Below are positions 8,545 to 16,952 of a stretch of DNA of 64,000 nucleotides, in pieces. The position numbers were made by a program, and so were the translations under genes. The stretch is taken from the NCBI RefSeq assembly GCF_009806555.1, contig NZ_VUOK01000060.1, forward strand, positions 62,001 through 126,000, given 5' to 3'. This stretch comes from Methylobacterium sp. 2A. GTDB taxonomy: Bacteria; Pseudomonadota; Alphaproteobacteria; Rhizobiales; Beijerinckiaceae. Each line of letters starts with the position of its first letter. Position 1 is the first letter of the stretch. The notes under the pieces were generated by a model, which saw nothing but the letters and a program-made list of their open reading frames with translations, made no database searches and was not told where the DNA came from.

Positions 8545-9321
8545 ATGCCGACATTGTCTGACGGTCGCGCGCTCTATCCGAGCCTCCGGGACAAGCGCGT
8601 GCTGGTGACCGGCGGCGCCTCCGGCATCGGGGAGGGGCTTGTCGAGGCGTTCGTGGCCCAGGGTGCCCGGGTCGTCTTCTGCGACATCGCGGACGAGGCG
8701 GCGGCTGCGCTGGTTGCGCGTCTCTCGCCGCGCGCCGCGCACGCGCCGCTCTACCGCCGCTGTGATCTCACCGACGTGGAGGCGGTCCGCCGTTTCGTGG
8801 CCGAGGCCGAGACGACCCTGGGTGGCCTGGACGTGCTGGTGAACAATGCCGGCAACGACGATCGGCACAGCCTCGAGGACGTCACGCCCGCCTACTGGGA
8901 TGACCGGATGGCGGTGAACCTGCGGCACCTGTTCTTCGCCGCCCAGGCGGCCGTGCCGGCGATGCGGCGGGCCGGGGGTGGGGTGATCCTGAACTTCGGG
9001 TCGATCAGCTGGCACCTGGGCTCGAAGAACATGCCGGTCTACCAGACCGCCAAGGCCGCGATCGAGGGGATGACCCGCGCGCTCGCCCGCGACCTCGGCC
9101 GCGACGGCATCCGGGTGGTGGCGATCGTGCCCGGCAACGTCCAGACCCCGCGGCAGGAAAAATGGTACACGCCCGAGGGCGAGGCGGAGATCGTCGCGGC
9201 GCAGTGCCTCGACGGGCGGATCCAGCCGGCCGACGTCGCCGCCCTGGTCCTGTTCCTGGCCTCGGATGATGCCCGCATGTGCACCGGCCACGGCTACTTC
9301 GTGGATGCCGGCTGGCGCTGA
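8545..9321 (+). CDS. xylB: SDR dehydrogenase closely resembling NAD-dependent D-xylose 1-dehydrogenase
   Basis: A 258-residue short-chain dehydrogenase. Visible: TGGASGIGEGL (cofactor-binding TGxxxGxG), CDLTD, VNNAGNDDRH, the catalytic serine in FGSISWHLG, and the YQTAK catalytic Tyr/Lys. Several stretches, including NNAGNDDRH, VNLRH, GSISWHLG and RQEKWYTPEGEA, match from memory the Caulobacter xylose dehydrogenase, which oxidises D-xylose to xylonolactone. The ATG at 8545 begins just before the conserved YPSL. No xylonate dehydratase or other pentose gene is adjacent, so the pathway is not complete in this window; an SMP-30 lactonase sits 12 kb away in a different operon. Substrate assignment rests on recalled similarity. 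Confidence 0.78.
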   Translation: MPTLSDGRALYPSLRDKRVLVTGGASGIGEGLVEAFVAQGARVVFCDIADEAAAALVARLSPRAAHAPLYRRCDLTDVEAVRRFVAEAETTLGGLDVLVNNAGNDDRHSLEDVTPAYWDDRMAVNLRHLFFAAQAAVPAMRRAGGGVILNFGSISWHLGSKNMPVYQTAKAAIEGMTRALARDLGRDGIRVVAIVPGNVQTPRQEKWYTPEGEAEIVAAQCLDGRIQPADVAALVLFLASDDARMCTGHGYFVDAGWR

Positions 9322-9448
9322 TTGCAGGTTGCACCGGCTGCGTTGCGAACGATTGGGCGCCGGATCTCCGTACGCGAGCCGGCCTTCCGGCTGCACAGTC
9401 CTCATCTCGGGCGCCGGGCGGGAGGCCGCACCGGCGCCTGGCCGTACC

Positions 9449-9679
9449 TCAGTCGCACGATTCCTTCTTGACCGTCTTGGAATCACCCATGTCGTTCTCC
9501 TTGCGCACCGTCTTGGTGACGCAGCCGTCGCCATGGTCGTGGACCGTGACGGATTTCGACTCGGAGGCGGGGCGATCGACGACGACGGCGGGCCGGTCGC
9601 GCTCGATAACCGTGGTCTGAGCCTGCGCGGACGCGCAGACACTCAACAGGGCAGCGGTGGCAATCAGTGCGATGCGCAT
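9449..9679 (-). CDS. Small secreted hypothetical protein
   Basis: A 76-residue protein with a clear Sec signal peptide, MRIALIATAALLSVCASAQA, cleaved before QTT. The mature portion of about 56 residues is hydrophilic and charged (ERDRPAVVVDRPASESKSVTVHDHGDG) and ends KKESCD, with one other cysteine (GCVTKTV); the two cysteines could pair in the periplasm. The start was placed at the signal-peptide methionine at 9679. No family is recognised. Confidence 0.65.
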   Translation of the reverse strand: MRIALIATAALLSVCASAQAQTTVIERDRPAVVVDRPASESKSVTVHDHGDGCVTKTVRKENDMGDSKTVKKESCD

Positions 9680-9901
9680 TCTGGGGCTCCAGTACCGGAA
9701 TTCGGTACCGAATAACGGCAATCCCAGCTTGAGCGTTCCGCTGCCTGGACGGCCCATGAAACGGACCGAACCCGTAAGAAACTTGGCTCGGTCCGCGCGC
9801 CGTTCGGCTTGAGGGACAGCCGGAGCGACCACTCTAGTGGGGCTCGGGCCAGGGTCGGCGCAAGTCCGCGAAAACTACCTGCGCCGAGACCCGGGAAGCC
9901 C

Positions 9902-10153
9902 TCAGCCGCCCGTCATCGGGGGGAAGAACGCGATCTCGCGCGCGCCCGCGATCGCCGCGTCCGGCTTGGCATGAACCCGGTCGATGGCGGCGCGCACCAC
10001 GCCGGGCTCCTCGAAGGCGTGGACGTATTCCTCGCCGCGACCCCGGAGCCACGTCACCAGATCGGCCACGGTGGCGACCGTCGCCGGCGGCGTCAGCTCC
10101 TCCTCGGGGCGACCGATCCGCTCGCGGACCCAGGCGAAATAGACGAGCTTCAT
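9902..10153 (-). CDS. moaD: Molybdopterin synthase sulfur-carrier subunit MoaD
   Basis: An 83-residue ubiquitin-fold protein ending PPMTGG; the terminal Gly-Gly is the residue pair that is thiocarboxylated before sulfur is passed to precursor Z. It starts MKLVYFAWVRERIG, typical of MoaD. It is the third gene in uvrC-pgsA-moaD on the minus strand. Its usual partner moaE does not follow: the next minus-strand gene is an unrelated secreted protein over 200 bases away. The product supplies molybdenum cofactor, which the aldehyde oxidoreductase at 24.9-28.8 kb needs. Confidence 0.92.
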   Translation of the reverse strand: MKLVYFAWVRERIGRPEEELTPPATVATVADLVTWLRGRGEEYVHAFEEPGVVRAAIDRVHAKPDAAIAGAREIAFFPPMTGG

Positions 10154-10164
10154 CGGATCACATC

Positions 10165-10851
10165 TCAGCGCGGGTCGTCGATGACGTGCTTGATCCCGGC
10201 CCGCATGTAGTCCCAGCCGGTCCAGATCGTCAGCGCGGCGGCGAGCCACAGCAGCGCGAGACCGATCCGCTCCGTCCCCGGCAGCACCGTCTCGCCGGCC
10301 GGGCCGGCCACGAGGAAGCCCAGGGCGACGAGCTGCACGGTCGTCTTCCACTTGGCGATCCTGCTCACCGGCACGCCGACCTTCAGCTCGGCCAGATACT
10401 CCCGCAGGCCCGAGACCAGCACCTCCCGGCACAGGATCACGATCGCCGCCCAGACGCTGGAGCCGACGATCGTGTGATCGGCCGCCAGCATCAGCAGGCA
10501 GGCCGAGACGAGGAGCTTGTCGGCGATCGGGTCGAGCATCCGGCCGAGCGCCGAGCTCTGGTGGTAAGTACGCGCGACGTACCCGTCCAGGTAGTCGGTG
10601 ATCGCGGCCGCCACGAACACCCCCAGCGCCGTCCACCGGGCGGTGTGGGATTCGGGCCAGAACAGCAGCGCGACCATCACCGGCACCGCGACGAGGCGCC
10701 CGTAGGTCAGGCAGTTCGCGAGCGTCCAGGCCGGCGACCGTCGTCGGGGTAGGACGGCGTTCATCGCCGCGGTGAAATCAGAGCGCGGCGCAGGCGTCAA
10801 CGCCTCGGTGTCCGACTTGGCCATGGCGGCGGGATTCTCAGGCGCCGGCAT
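10165..10851 (-). CDS. pgsA: CDP-diacylglycerol--glycerol-3-phosphate 3-phosphatidyltransferase
   Basis: A 228-residue inner-membrane enzyme that makes phosphatidylglycerol phosphate, the committed step to phosphatidylglycerol and cardiolipin. The CDP-alcohol phosphotransferase motif is intact: DYLDGYVAR, then GRMLDPIADK, in a protein with about five hydrophobic helices. The first ATG (10851) overlaps the end of uvrC by 14 bases; in-frame ATGs at 10824 and 10764 are alternatives, and no start has a strong Shine-Dalgarno. The uvrC-pgsA-moaD order is familiar from rhizobial-type genomes. Confidence 0.94.
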   Translation of the reverse strand: MPAPENPAAMAKSDTEALTPAPRSDFTAAMNAVLPRRRSPAWTLANCLTYGRLVAVPVMVALLFWPESHTARWTALGVFVAAAITDYLDGYVARTYHQSSALGRMLDPIADKLLVSACLLMLAADHTIVGSSVWAAIVILCREVLVSGLREYLAELKVGVPVSRIAKWKTTVQLVALGFLVAGPAGETVLPGTERIGLALLWLAAALTIWTGWDYMRAGIKHVIDDPR

Positions 10852-12898
10852 GGAAGAAGTCGTAGACCGCCCGTGCGGTGGCGGCGTTCACGCCCGGGGT
10901 CTTGGCCAGATCCTCGAAGGCGGCGCGCTCGATCGCCTTGACGGTTCCGAAATGGTGCAGCAGCGCACGCTTGCGGCTCGGGCCGATGCCGGCGATCTCG
11001 TCCAGGGGATTCTTCACCATCTCACGCTTGCGCTTGGCCCGGTGGCTTCCAATGGCGAAGCGGTGCGCCTCGTCGCGGAGTCGCTGCACGAAGTAGAGCG
11101 TCGGATCGCGCGGCGGAAGCTTGAAGGGCGGCCGGCCGGGGACGAAAAACGTCTCGCGTCCGGCGTCCCGGTCGCGGCCCTTGGCGACTCCGACCAGGGG
11201 CACGTCCGTCACGCCGACCGCGTCGAGGGCCGCCCGTGCGGCGTCGAGCTGCCCCTTGCCGCCGTCGATGAGCACGAGGTCGGGCCAGGCCGGGAAGGAT
11301 TCGCTCTCCTCGGCCGGAACGGGCTCGGGCGCGCCGCCCTCCGCGGCGGCGACCTCCGCCTCCCGGGCGGTGCGCGGCGCCTCCTTCACCAGCCGCTTGA
11401 AGCGGCGCTGCAGCACCTCGCGCATCATGCCGAAATCGTCCCCCGGGGTGAGCTCCTCGTTCTTGATGTTGAACGTGCGGTAATGCGTCTTCATGAAACC
11501 CGTAGGGCCGGCGACGATCATGCCGCCGACCGCGTTCGTGCCCATGATGTGCGAGTTGTCGTAGACCTCGATCCGGCGCGGCGCCTTCTCCATGCCGAAG
11601 GCCTGACCCAGGGCCGCGAGCAGCTTGCCCTGGGAGGCCGTGTCGGCGAGCCGCCGGGCCAAAGCCTCCTTGGCGTTGCGCTGGGCGTAATCGACGAGGT
11701 TCTTCCGCTCCCCCCGGAGCGGTCGATGGATCTCGACGCGGTAATCGACCCGGCTCGACAGGGCGGCGGCCACGAGTTCGGCATCCTCGATCGCGTGGCT
11801 GGTCAGCACGATGCGCGGCGCCGGCTTGTCGTCGTAGAACTGGCCGATGAACGAGCCCAGGACCTCGTCGGGCGTCATGGTCCGGTCGGCCTTCGGGAAA
11901 TAGGCCCGGTTGCCCCAGTTCTGGAAGTTCCGAAAGAAGAACACCTCGATGCAGAACTGGCCGGCCTGCTCGTCGAGGGCGAAAACATCCGCCTCCTCGA
12001 CGCCCTGGGTGTTGACGCCCTGCACCCCCTGGATCGCCGAGAGCGCGGCGATCCGGTCCCGGTAGCGGGCGGCGCGCTCGAACTCGAGAGCCTCGGAGGC
12101 CTCCTGCATCTCGGCCCGCATCCGGTCCTTCACGGCGTTCGACTTGCCGGCGAGGAACGCCCGGGCCGAATCCGCCATGGCGGCATAATCCTCCTGGGCG
12201 ATCTCGCCCGTGCAGGGGCCGGAGCAGCGCTTGATCTGATAGAGCAGGCAGGGCCGGGTGCGGTTCTCGTAATAACTGTCGGTGCAGGTGCGCAGCAGGA
12301 AGGCGCGCTGCAGGGCGTTGACCGTCCGGTTGACCGCCCAGACGCTGGCGAACGGCCCGTAATAATTGCCCTTCCGGCGCCTTGCGCCGCGATGCTTGAC
12401 GATCTGCGGGGCGGGCCCGTCGGCGGTGACCAGGATGTAGGGGAACGACTTGTCGTCCCGCATCAGCACGTTGAAGCGGGGCTTCAGCTGCTTGATCAGG
12501 TTGGCTTCGAGCAGCAGCGCTTCGGTCTCGGTCGCGGTGGTGACGAACTCCATCGCCGCCGTCTGCGAGATCATCCGGGCGATGCGGTTCGAATGGGCCT
12601 GCCCGCGGGCGTAGGAGCCGACCCGGGCCTTCAGGTTCTTGGCCTTGCCGACGTAGAGGACGTCGCCGCGATGGTCGAACATCCGGTACACGCCGGGCGA
12701 GGCCGGCAGGGTCGACCAGAAGCGGCGGATTACCTCGGTTCCGGCTTCGACGGCGCCCGGCTCGAAGTCGAAGTCGATTTCGGCCGCCGTATCCTCCGGC
12801 AGCGTGGCCTCAGACTCGTCGGCGGGCTCCTCCCGCTCGGCGTCGCGGCCGTCGTCGAACGTGTCGGGGGGCAGGTCTGAGAGGGCTCTGCGGCTCAT
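10838..12898 (-). CDS. uvrC: Excinuclease ABC subunit C
   Basis: A 686-residue nucleotide excision repair nuclease that makes the 3' and 5' incisions next to a lesion marked by UvrB. Domains in order: an acidic N-terminal extension of about 55 residues; a GIY-YIG nuclease (GVYRMFDHRGDVLYVGKAKN); a UVR UvrB-binding motif near residues 250-290; the RNase H-like C-terminal nuclease (YDNSHIMGTNAVGGMIV, LVLIDGGKGQL); and a double helix-hairpin-helix (IAGIGPSRKRALLHHF, TPGVNAATARAV). An alanine/glutamate-rich insertion at about residues 490-520 separates parts of the nuclease domain and looks like a linker. It heads the operon with pgsA and moaD. Confidence 0.97.
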   Translation of the reverse strand: MSRRALSDLPPDTFDDGRDAEREEPADESEATLPEDTAAEIDFDFEPGAVEAGTEVIRRFWSTLPASPGVYRMFDHRGDVLYVGKAKNLKARVGSYARGQAHSNRIARMISQTAAMEFVTTATETEALLLEANLIKQLKPRFNVLMRDDKSFPYILVTADGPAPQIVKHRGARRRKGNYYGPFASVWAVNRTVNALQRAFLLRTCTDSYYENRTRPCLLYQIKRCSGPCTGEIAQEDYAAMADSARAFLAGKSNAVKDRMRAEMQEASEALEFERAARYRDRIAALSAIQGVQGVNTQGVEEADVFALDEQAGQFCIEVFFFRNFQNWGNRAYFPKADRTMTPDEVLGSFIGQFYDDKPAPRIVLTSHAIEDAELVAAALSSRVDYRVEIHRPLRGERKNLVDYAQRNAKEALARRLADTASQGKLLAALGQAFGMEKAPRRIEVYDNSHIMGTNAVGGMIVAGPTGFMKTHYRTFNIKNEELTPGDDFGMMREVLQRRFKRLVKEAPRTAREAEVAAAEGGAPEPVPAEESESFPAWPDLVLIDGGKGQLDAARAALDAVGVTDVPLVGVAKGRDRDAGRETFFVPGRPPFKLPPRDPTLYFVQRLRDEAHRFAIGSHRAKRKREMVKNPLDEIAGIGPSRKRALLHHFGTVKAIERAAFEDLAKTPGVNAATARAVYDFFHAGA

Positions 12899-12978
12899 CC
12901 CGCAGATTTAAGCCTTCCCGCCCCCGAGCGGGACGGGGGCAGAGAATAAATTTGGTCGGCCGCCCGGCGGGCGCCGAG

Positions 12979-13698
12979 TCAATCGAACAGCGAGTCGATG
13001 TCGCTCTGGTCGACGTGGCCGATATCGTGGTCGAGCTTCGGCCCGTTGAGCAGGCTGCTCTCGTCGTCCAGCGAGCTCGGCGTCGCCGGCATGACGGCGA
13101 TCAGCTCCTTGAAGCTATCCAGCTCCGACCATGTGTCGATGAGCCGGTCGAGGTGCTCCTCGATGAACTTCATCACGCCGACGATCTTGTTGATCCGCTG
13201 GCCGGTCAGATCCTGGAAGTTGCAGGCCTCGTAGGCCGTGATCACCCGTTCGAGAATCACATCGACATGCTGCTTCATGCCCGGCGGCAGCGTGGCTGCA
13301 TTGAGCATGCCGGCATGGGTCTCGATCTCTTCGACCGCGCCGAGGAGCTGCGTCGTGGCCCGCTCGGTCGAATCGACCACGGCATCGAGCTCATCGGCCG
13401 CCCGGCGCATACCCTTGCCGCTGTACTCGGTGCGGTGGAGGGTCGCCAGCTCCGACTTGGTCCGGGTGATGGCTTCCTTCATCACGTCGAGCTCGGAGCG
13501 CATCGCCAGCGCCTCGTGCAGATCGCGCCGGCAGGCTTCGATGGTCTCGCTGGCACTCATCTGCGTGACGCGGCGCAGGTCCTGGATCGCGGAGAAGATC
13601 TCCTCCAGGCGCTCGTTCGATGCGGGCGCGGCCGAGGGCGGCGGCGCTGCGGGAATCCCGAGGCTGTCTTCGATGCGGTAGCGCTTCTGAGTCATCAT
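12979..13698 (-). CDS. cheZ: Chemotaxis phosphatase CheZ
   Basis: A 239-residue, almost entirely helical cytoplasmic protein. The CheZ active-site signature is visible near residue 170, ACNFQDLTGQRINKIV, with the catalytic Asp/Gln pair of the family, and the C-terminus ends QSDIDSLFD, which resembles the CheY-binding tail helix. Family knowledge: CheZ dephosphorylates CheY-P to terminate the motor signal; alphaproteobacterial forms are common although many lineages rely on multiple CheY proteins. The start is one of two adjacent ATGs (13698/13695). It stands alone, with no other che genes in the window. Confidence 0.88.
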   Translation of the reverse strand: MMTQKRYRIEDSLGIPAAPPPSAAPASNERLEEIFSAIQDLRRVTQMSASETIEACRRDLHEALAMRSELDVMKEAITRTKSELATLHRTEYSGKGMRRAADELDAVVDSTERATTQLLGAVEEIETHAGMLNAATLPPGMKQHVDVILERVITAYEACNFQDLTGQRINKIVGVMKFIEEHLDRLIDTWSELDSFKELIAVMPATPSSLDDESSLLNGPKLDHDIGHVDQSDIDSLFD

Positions 13699-13984
13699 CC
13701 GGGACGTCGACGTTCGGGGTGCCTGTTCGCAACTGTCTAACATATCGGTTGACGGACTGTGACTGCCAAGCTGGCATCAGACCGCATCGCGGGCCCGGCA
13801 CCGGCGGGTTTCACGCGCAAGCGGCATCGCGGCCACTTTACCGCGGATTCATGATGCCTTCCGCCGACAGGGGAGGGATCGGAGGCGCACCGGGATTCAC
13901 CATGTTCGTTCACCTGATTCGGGGACAGCCGGCCCGATCGTTCCGGCGCCGGGGATGAGAGCCGGGGTTCTGGAGCAGGGTACG

Positions 13985-14773
13985 ATGCGCGGTTCGATCC
14001 GACTGTGTCTCTCGGCGGCGGCAATCGCCTCGCTCTGGGGCGTGCCCGCCCAGGCCCAGCAGGCACGCTACGCCGAAGGCGGGTACGGCGGCGGGCTGAT
14101 CGAGTATCTCGTCACCGGCAACGCCGGGCGCGACGGCCGGAGCTGGCCGCAGCGCTCCGTACAGCCGCAGCGGGTTATGGCTCCGCAGCGCGTCGAAGCC
14201 TATAGCGGCGAATTGCTGCCGGCCGAGCCGGAGCCGATGCAGGCCTATCCGGCGCAAGCCTACGGTTCGCCGCAGCTGTCGGCCTATGGCGCGGTGCCGA
14301 CCGATCCCAGCCGGATCGCCCGCGCGGTTTCCCCCGAATACCAGCGCCAGGAAGTGGCGTTCACCGGGCGGCAGAGGCCCGGGACCATCGTGATCGACAC
14401 CGCCGGCAAGCACCTCTACCTCGTGCAGCCAGGCCAGCGCGCTCTGCGCTACGGCATCGGGGTGGGCCGGCCGGGTTTTGCCTGGAGCGGCCTCAAGACC
14501 GTCAGCCGCAAGGCCGAATGGCCGGACTGGACGCCGCCGCCCGAGATGCTGGCCCGCCGCCCCGATCTGCCGCGCCATATGGCGGGCGGCCCGGCGAATC
14601 CGCTCGGAGCGCGGGCTCTCTATCTCGGCTCGTCGCTGTACCGGATCCACGGGACGAATGAGCCCGGCACGATCGGCCAGTCGGTCTCGTCGGGCTGCAT
14701 CCGGATGATGAACGACGACGTGGTGGATCTCTACGAGCGCGTTCCGGTGGGCACGCGCGTCGAGGTCCTGTGA
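13985..14773 (+). CDS. L,D-transpeptidase (YkuD domain)
   Basis: A 262-residue periplasmic enzyme with a signal peptide (LCLSAAAIASLWGVPAQAQ) and a C-terminal YkuD domain starting near residue 135 (GTIVIDTAGKHLYLV). The catalytic motif is complete: IHGTN, then SVSSGCIRM, with cysteine at about residue 238. Family knowledge: these cross-link peptidoglycan stem peptides (3-3 bonds) or attach proteins to the wall. Residues 35-125 are a proline/glutamine/tyrosine-rich linker. The ATG at 13985 has GGAG nine bases upstream. The gene ends at a strong terminator shared with the convergent DUF2076 gene. Confidence 0.92.
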   Translation: MRGSIRLCLSAAAIASLWGVPAQAQQARYAEGGYGGGLIEYLVTGNAGRDGRSWPQRSVQPQRVMAPQRVEAYSGELLPAEPEPMQAYPAQAYGSPQLSAYGAVPTDPSRIARAVSPEYQRQEVAFTGRQRPGTIVIDTAGKHLYLVQPGQRALRYGIGVGRPGFAWSGLKTVSRKAEWPDWTPPPEMLARRPDLPRHMAGGPANPLGARALYLGSSLYRIHGTNEPGTIGQSVSSGCIRMMNDDVVDLYERVPVGTRVEVL

Positions 14774-14808
14774 CGGCGCAGCCGTCGCCGTCGCCTCTGT
14801 CGTCAACG

Positions 14809-14846
14809 GGAAGGCCCGGCCGTGTCTGAGCACGGCCGGGCCTTCC
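14809..14846. terminator. Strong bidirectional terminator hairpin
   Basis: A perfect 16-bp inverted repeat (left arm 14809-14824, right arm 14831-14846; arms begin GGAAGGCCCGG and end CCGGGCCTTCC) with a 6-base loop. It lies between the stop codons of two convergent genes, the L,D-transpeptidase and the DUF2076 protein, so it can serve both strands. Confidence 0.85.
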
Positions 14847-14865
14847 GCTTGGATCGATTGGCCGA

Positions 14866-15618
14866 TCAGGTCCAATCGCTGTCGTCGCCGCCACCCATGT
14901 CGCCGCCGAAATCGCCGCCCGGATCGCTGTAGCCCGCGTCCTGGAAGCCACCCAGGTCGCTGCCGCTGTTGTCCAGGGCCGCGCCGAGATCCTGGTTGCC
15001 GCCGTCACCGTAGTAGTTGTTGACGATCGTCTCGCCCCCACCGCCGCCCAGCCCCGCCGCCGCGGCGCTGCCGAGGCTGGAATGGCCGCCCGCGAAGGCG
15101 TTCGAGAGGGCGCTGCCGAGCAGCATGCCGCCCGCCGCGCCGGCCGCCATCGGGAGCGCCGAGGCGAGGAAGCCGCCGCCGCGCGCCGGAGCCTGCGGCT
15201 GGCCGCCCCAGGGGCCGCCCTGCTGCGGATAACCCTGCTGCGGGTAGCCCTGCTGCGGGTAACCCTGCGGAGGGGCGCCCGCATTGCCCCAGGGCTGGCC
15301 GGCCGGTCGCTGTTGCGCGTAGCCCGGCTGCGGTTCCTGGCGCTGGCTGCCGCCCCCGAAGATGCTCGACAGGAAACCACCGCCGCCCGAGGACTGGGCT
15401 TGCGCACCCTGGCTGCGCGCCTGCTCGAGCTGCTGGTTCAGGCTCTTGATCGCCTCTTCCTGCACGTAGATCAGCTGCGCCATCGCGTAGGGCGCGTAGG
15501 GCTGCGCGCGGATCTTGTCGGCGATGAAGCGCTCGGCCTCCGCGTCGCGGGGCTGAGACTGCGCCTTCTCCAGACGCTGGAAGATGCCCGAAATGACGTC
15601 GCGTTCTTCGCTGTTCAT
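14866..15618 (-). CDS. DUF2076 domain-containing protein
   Basis: A 250-residue protein of the DUF2076 family: the N-terminal helical domain (residues 1-70, MNSEERDVISGIFQRLEKAQ and AMAQLIYVQEEAIKSLNQQL) is the family hallmark. The middle is low-complexity, with a Gly/Gln/Pro/Tyr-rich repeat encoded by a 15-base tandem repeat, then a hydrophobic glycine/alanine-rich segment (LASALPMAAGAAGGMLLGSAL), and an acidic Gly/Asp-rich tail ending in tryptophan (DDSDWT). Function of the family is unknown; annotations as a periplasmic ligand-binding sensor are not supported here by any signal peptide. Confidence 0.85.
   Translation of the reverse strand: MNSEERDVISGIFQRLEKAQSQPRDAEAERFIADKIRAQPYAPYAMAQLIYVQEEAIKSLNQQLEQARSQGAQAQSSGGGGFLSSIFGGGSQRQEPQPGYAQQRPAGQPWGNAGAPPQGYPQQGYPQQGYPQQGGPWGGQPQAPARGGGFLASALPMAAGAAGGMLLGSALSNAFAGGHSSLGSAAAAGLGGGGGETIVNNYYGDGGNQDLGAALDNSGSDLGGFQDAGYSDPGGDFGGDMGGGDDSDWT
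15218..15270 (-). repeat. 15-bp tandem repeat inside the DUF2076 gene
   Basis: Three and a half copies of a 15-base unit (ccctgctgcgggta plus one variable base on the plus strand) at 15218-15232, 15233-15247, 15248-15262 and a partial copy to 15270. It encodes the pentapeptide repeat YPQQG on the minus strand. In-frame copy-number change here would lengthen or shorten the linker without breaking the protein. Confidence 0.85.
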
Positions 15619-15742
15619 GGAGTCGTCCTCCTCGAATCTTACCCGCGGGCCCGAACGCGCCGCATGGCGGCTACGACATGGGAGCGCGGTGACGCTTTGT
15701 CAGGGGCCCTGTCCAAAACTTCATTTGATCCCGCCGACATGC

Positions 15743-15771
15743 GAGAAGCCCGGCTTGCGGCCGGGCTTCTC
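15743..15771. terminator. Terminator-like hairpin downstream of the porin gene (distal)
   Basis: A perfect 12-bp stem, GAGAAGCCCGGC paired with GCCGGGCTTCTC, with a 5-base loop. It lies about 60 bases beyond the stop of the minus-strand porin gene and upstream of the DUF2076 start, so it most likely ends porin transcription and insulates the next gene. Confidence 0.7.
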
Positions 15772-15799
15772 ATGCGTAGCAAACCTGAGTTCTTCGAGG

Positions 15800-15827
15800 G
15801 GCCGGCGCGTTCGTTGGCGCGCCGGCC
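15800..15827. terminator. Terminator-like hairpin immediately after the porin gene (proximal)
   Basis: A perfect 10-bp stem, GGCCGGCGCG paired with CGCGCCGGCC, with an 8-base loop, beginning about 6 bases after the porin stop codon. Together with the second hairpin it gives a tandem terminator, as expected behind a very highly expressed gene. Confidence 0.7.
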
Positions 15828-15833
15828 TCGATC

Positions 15834-16670
15834 TCAGTACGAGCCGAACTTGTAGTTCAGGCCGGCGCGGACGACGGCGAACTCGTCGGAGCGGCGGCCG
15901 ACGCCGCTGTAGACGACCGGGAAGTTGTTGGCGGCGTTGATGACGAACGCGCCCTGGTTGCGGTTGTTGTGGTCGAGGTTGACGTACAGGCCTTCGACCT
16001 TGAGCGTCACGGCCGAGGAGCGGAAGAAGTTCAGGAACGAGTCGGTGGGGAGCGCGTACTCGATGCCGCCGCCGACCGCGTAGCCGGTGCGGAAGCTGTC
16101 GTTGCCGGCGTAGCCGCCGAACGAGCGATCCGAGGAGCCCGAGCCGTAGGCGAAGCCGCCGGTGCCGTACACGAGGGTGCGGTCGAAGGCGTAGCCGAGG
16201 CGGCCGCGCACGGTGCCGAAGTAGTCGAGGCTCGACAGGCCGCGCGGGTCGGTGACGTAGTAGCCCGGAGCGACGGCGCCGCTGATGAAGGCGTTGTTCC
16301 GGTTGCGCCCGAAGTCGAGGTACTGGGCGTCGGCCTCGATGCCGATGACCACGCCGGAGCCCGGGGTGAACTGGTAGTTGTAGCCGATCTGGGCGCCGCC
16401 CGAGAAGCCGTCCTGGCTGCGGTCGCGGAAGGTGGCGACGGTGCCGGGGGCGGCGTAGGGGAAGGGCACGCCGAAGCTCGAGCCGGTCGAGCGGCTGGAG
16501 GCGTCGAAGGCGTAGCCGGCGTTGATACCGAAGTAGGCGCCGGTCCAGGTGAAGACCGGGACGGGGGTGAACACGGGCGGCGGGGCGGCCCGGCGCGGCA
16601 GGTCGGCGGCCGAGGCGGCGCCGGTCAGGAGAGCCGTGGCGGCGCTCGCGAGAAGAAGCTTCTTGATCAT
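15834..16670 (-). CDS. Outer-membrane beta-barrel protein, Omp25/RopB-like
   Basis: A 278-residue precursor with a signal peptide (MIKKLLLASAATALLTGAASA) followed by ADLPRRAAPPPV, the usual N-terminus of rhizobial surface porins. The mature part has WTGAYFGINAGYAFD and alternating polar/hydrophobic strands, and ends GLNYKFGSY with a terminal aromatic, the outer-membrane sorting signal. Codon use is strongly biased (GTAG/CGGC-rich, few rare codons), suggesting high expression, and two hairpins follow the stop. Family knowledge: eight-stranded barrels of this type are abundant structural or immunogenic surface proteins; transport is not established. Confidence 0.9.
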   Translation of the reverse strand: MIKKLLLASAATALLTGAASAADLPRRAAPPPVFTPVPVFTWTGAYFGINAGYAFDASSRSTGSSFGVPFPYAAPGTVATFRDRSQDGFSGGAQIGYNYQFTPGSGVVIGIEADAQYLDFGRNRNNAFISGAVAPGYYVTDPRGLSSLDYFGTVRGRLGYAFDRTLVYGTGGFAYGSGSSDRSFGGYAGNDSFRTGYAVGGGIEYALPTDSFLNFFRSSAVTLKVEGLYVNLDHNNRNQGAFVINAANNFPVVYSGVGRRSDEFAVVRAGLNYKFGSY

Positions 16671-16952
16671 CGGGTCCTCACGGGTCGCTCAGTGCCGACC
16701 GCGCGCGGCCGGCGACAGAACATGGATCGGGTTGCGTTCCAGCGGTTCCAGGGCTGCTTTGCGCTCCGCGGTGTCACCGACCGCTTCCGCGGCCCCTTGT
16801 GGCAACCCGCCGTTTTTCCCCGGCACCTTGACCCCACAACGCGCTCGAATTGCCAAGGTTCAGTTACGGCCACGCTTTTTCACAGGCTCGAAGATCGACA
16901 AATTGTCGCACCCCCTTCCCGGTTCCGGCCAAGCTGCCCGAATCGCCTTGCG

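Noticed and set aside
10772..12880. A 700-codon open frame on the plus strand opposite uvrC.
   Set aside because: It is a GC-rich shadow of uvrC: arginine/glycine/valine-rich, no family motif, while the minus frame is a textbook UvrC.
15218..15270. Direct repeats first considered as a CRISPR-like array.
   Set aside because: Three contiguous 15-base units with no spacers, lying in frame inside the DUF2076 gene; a protein repeat.
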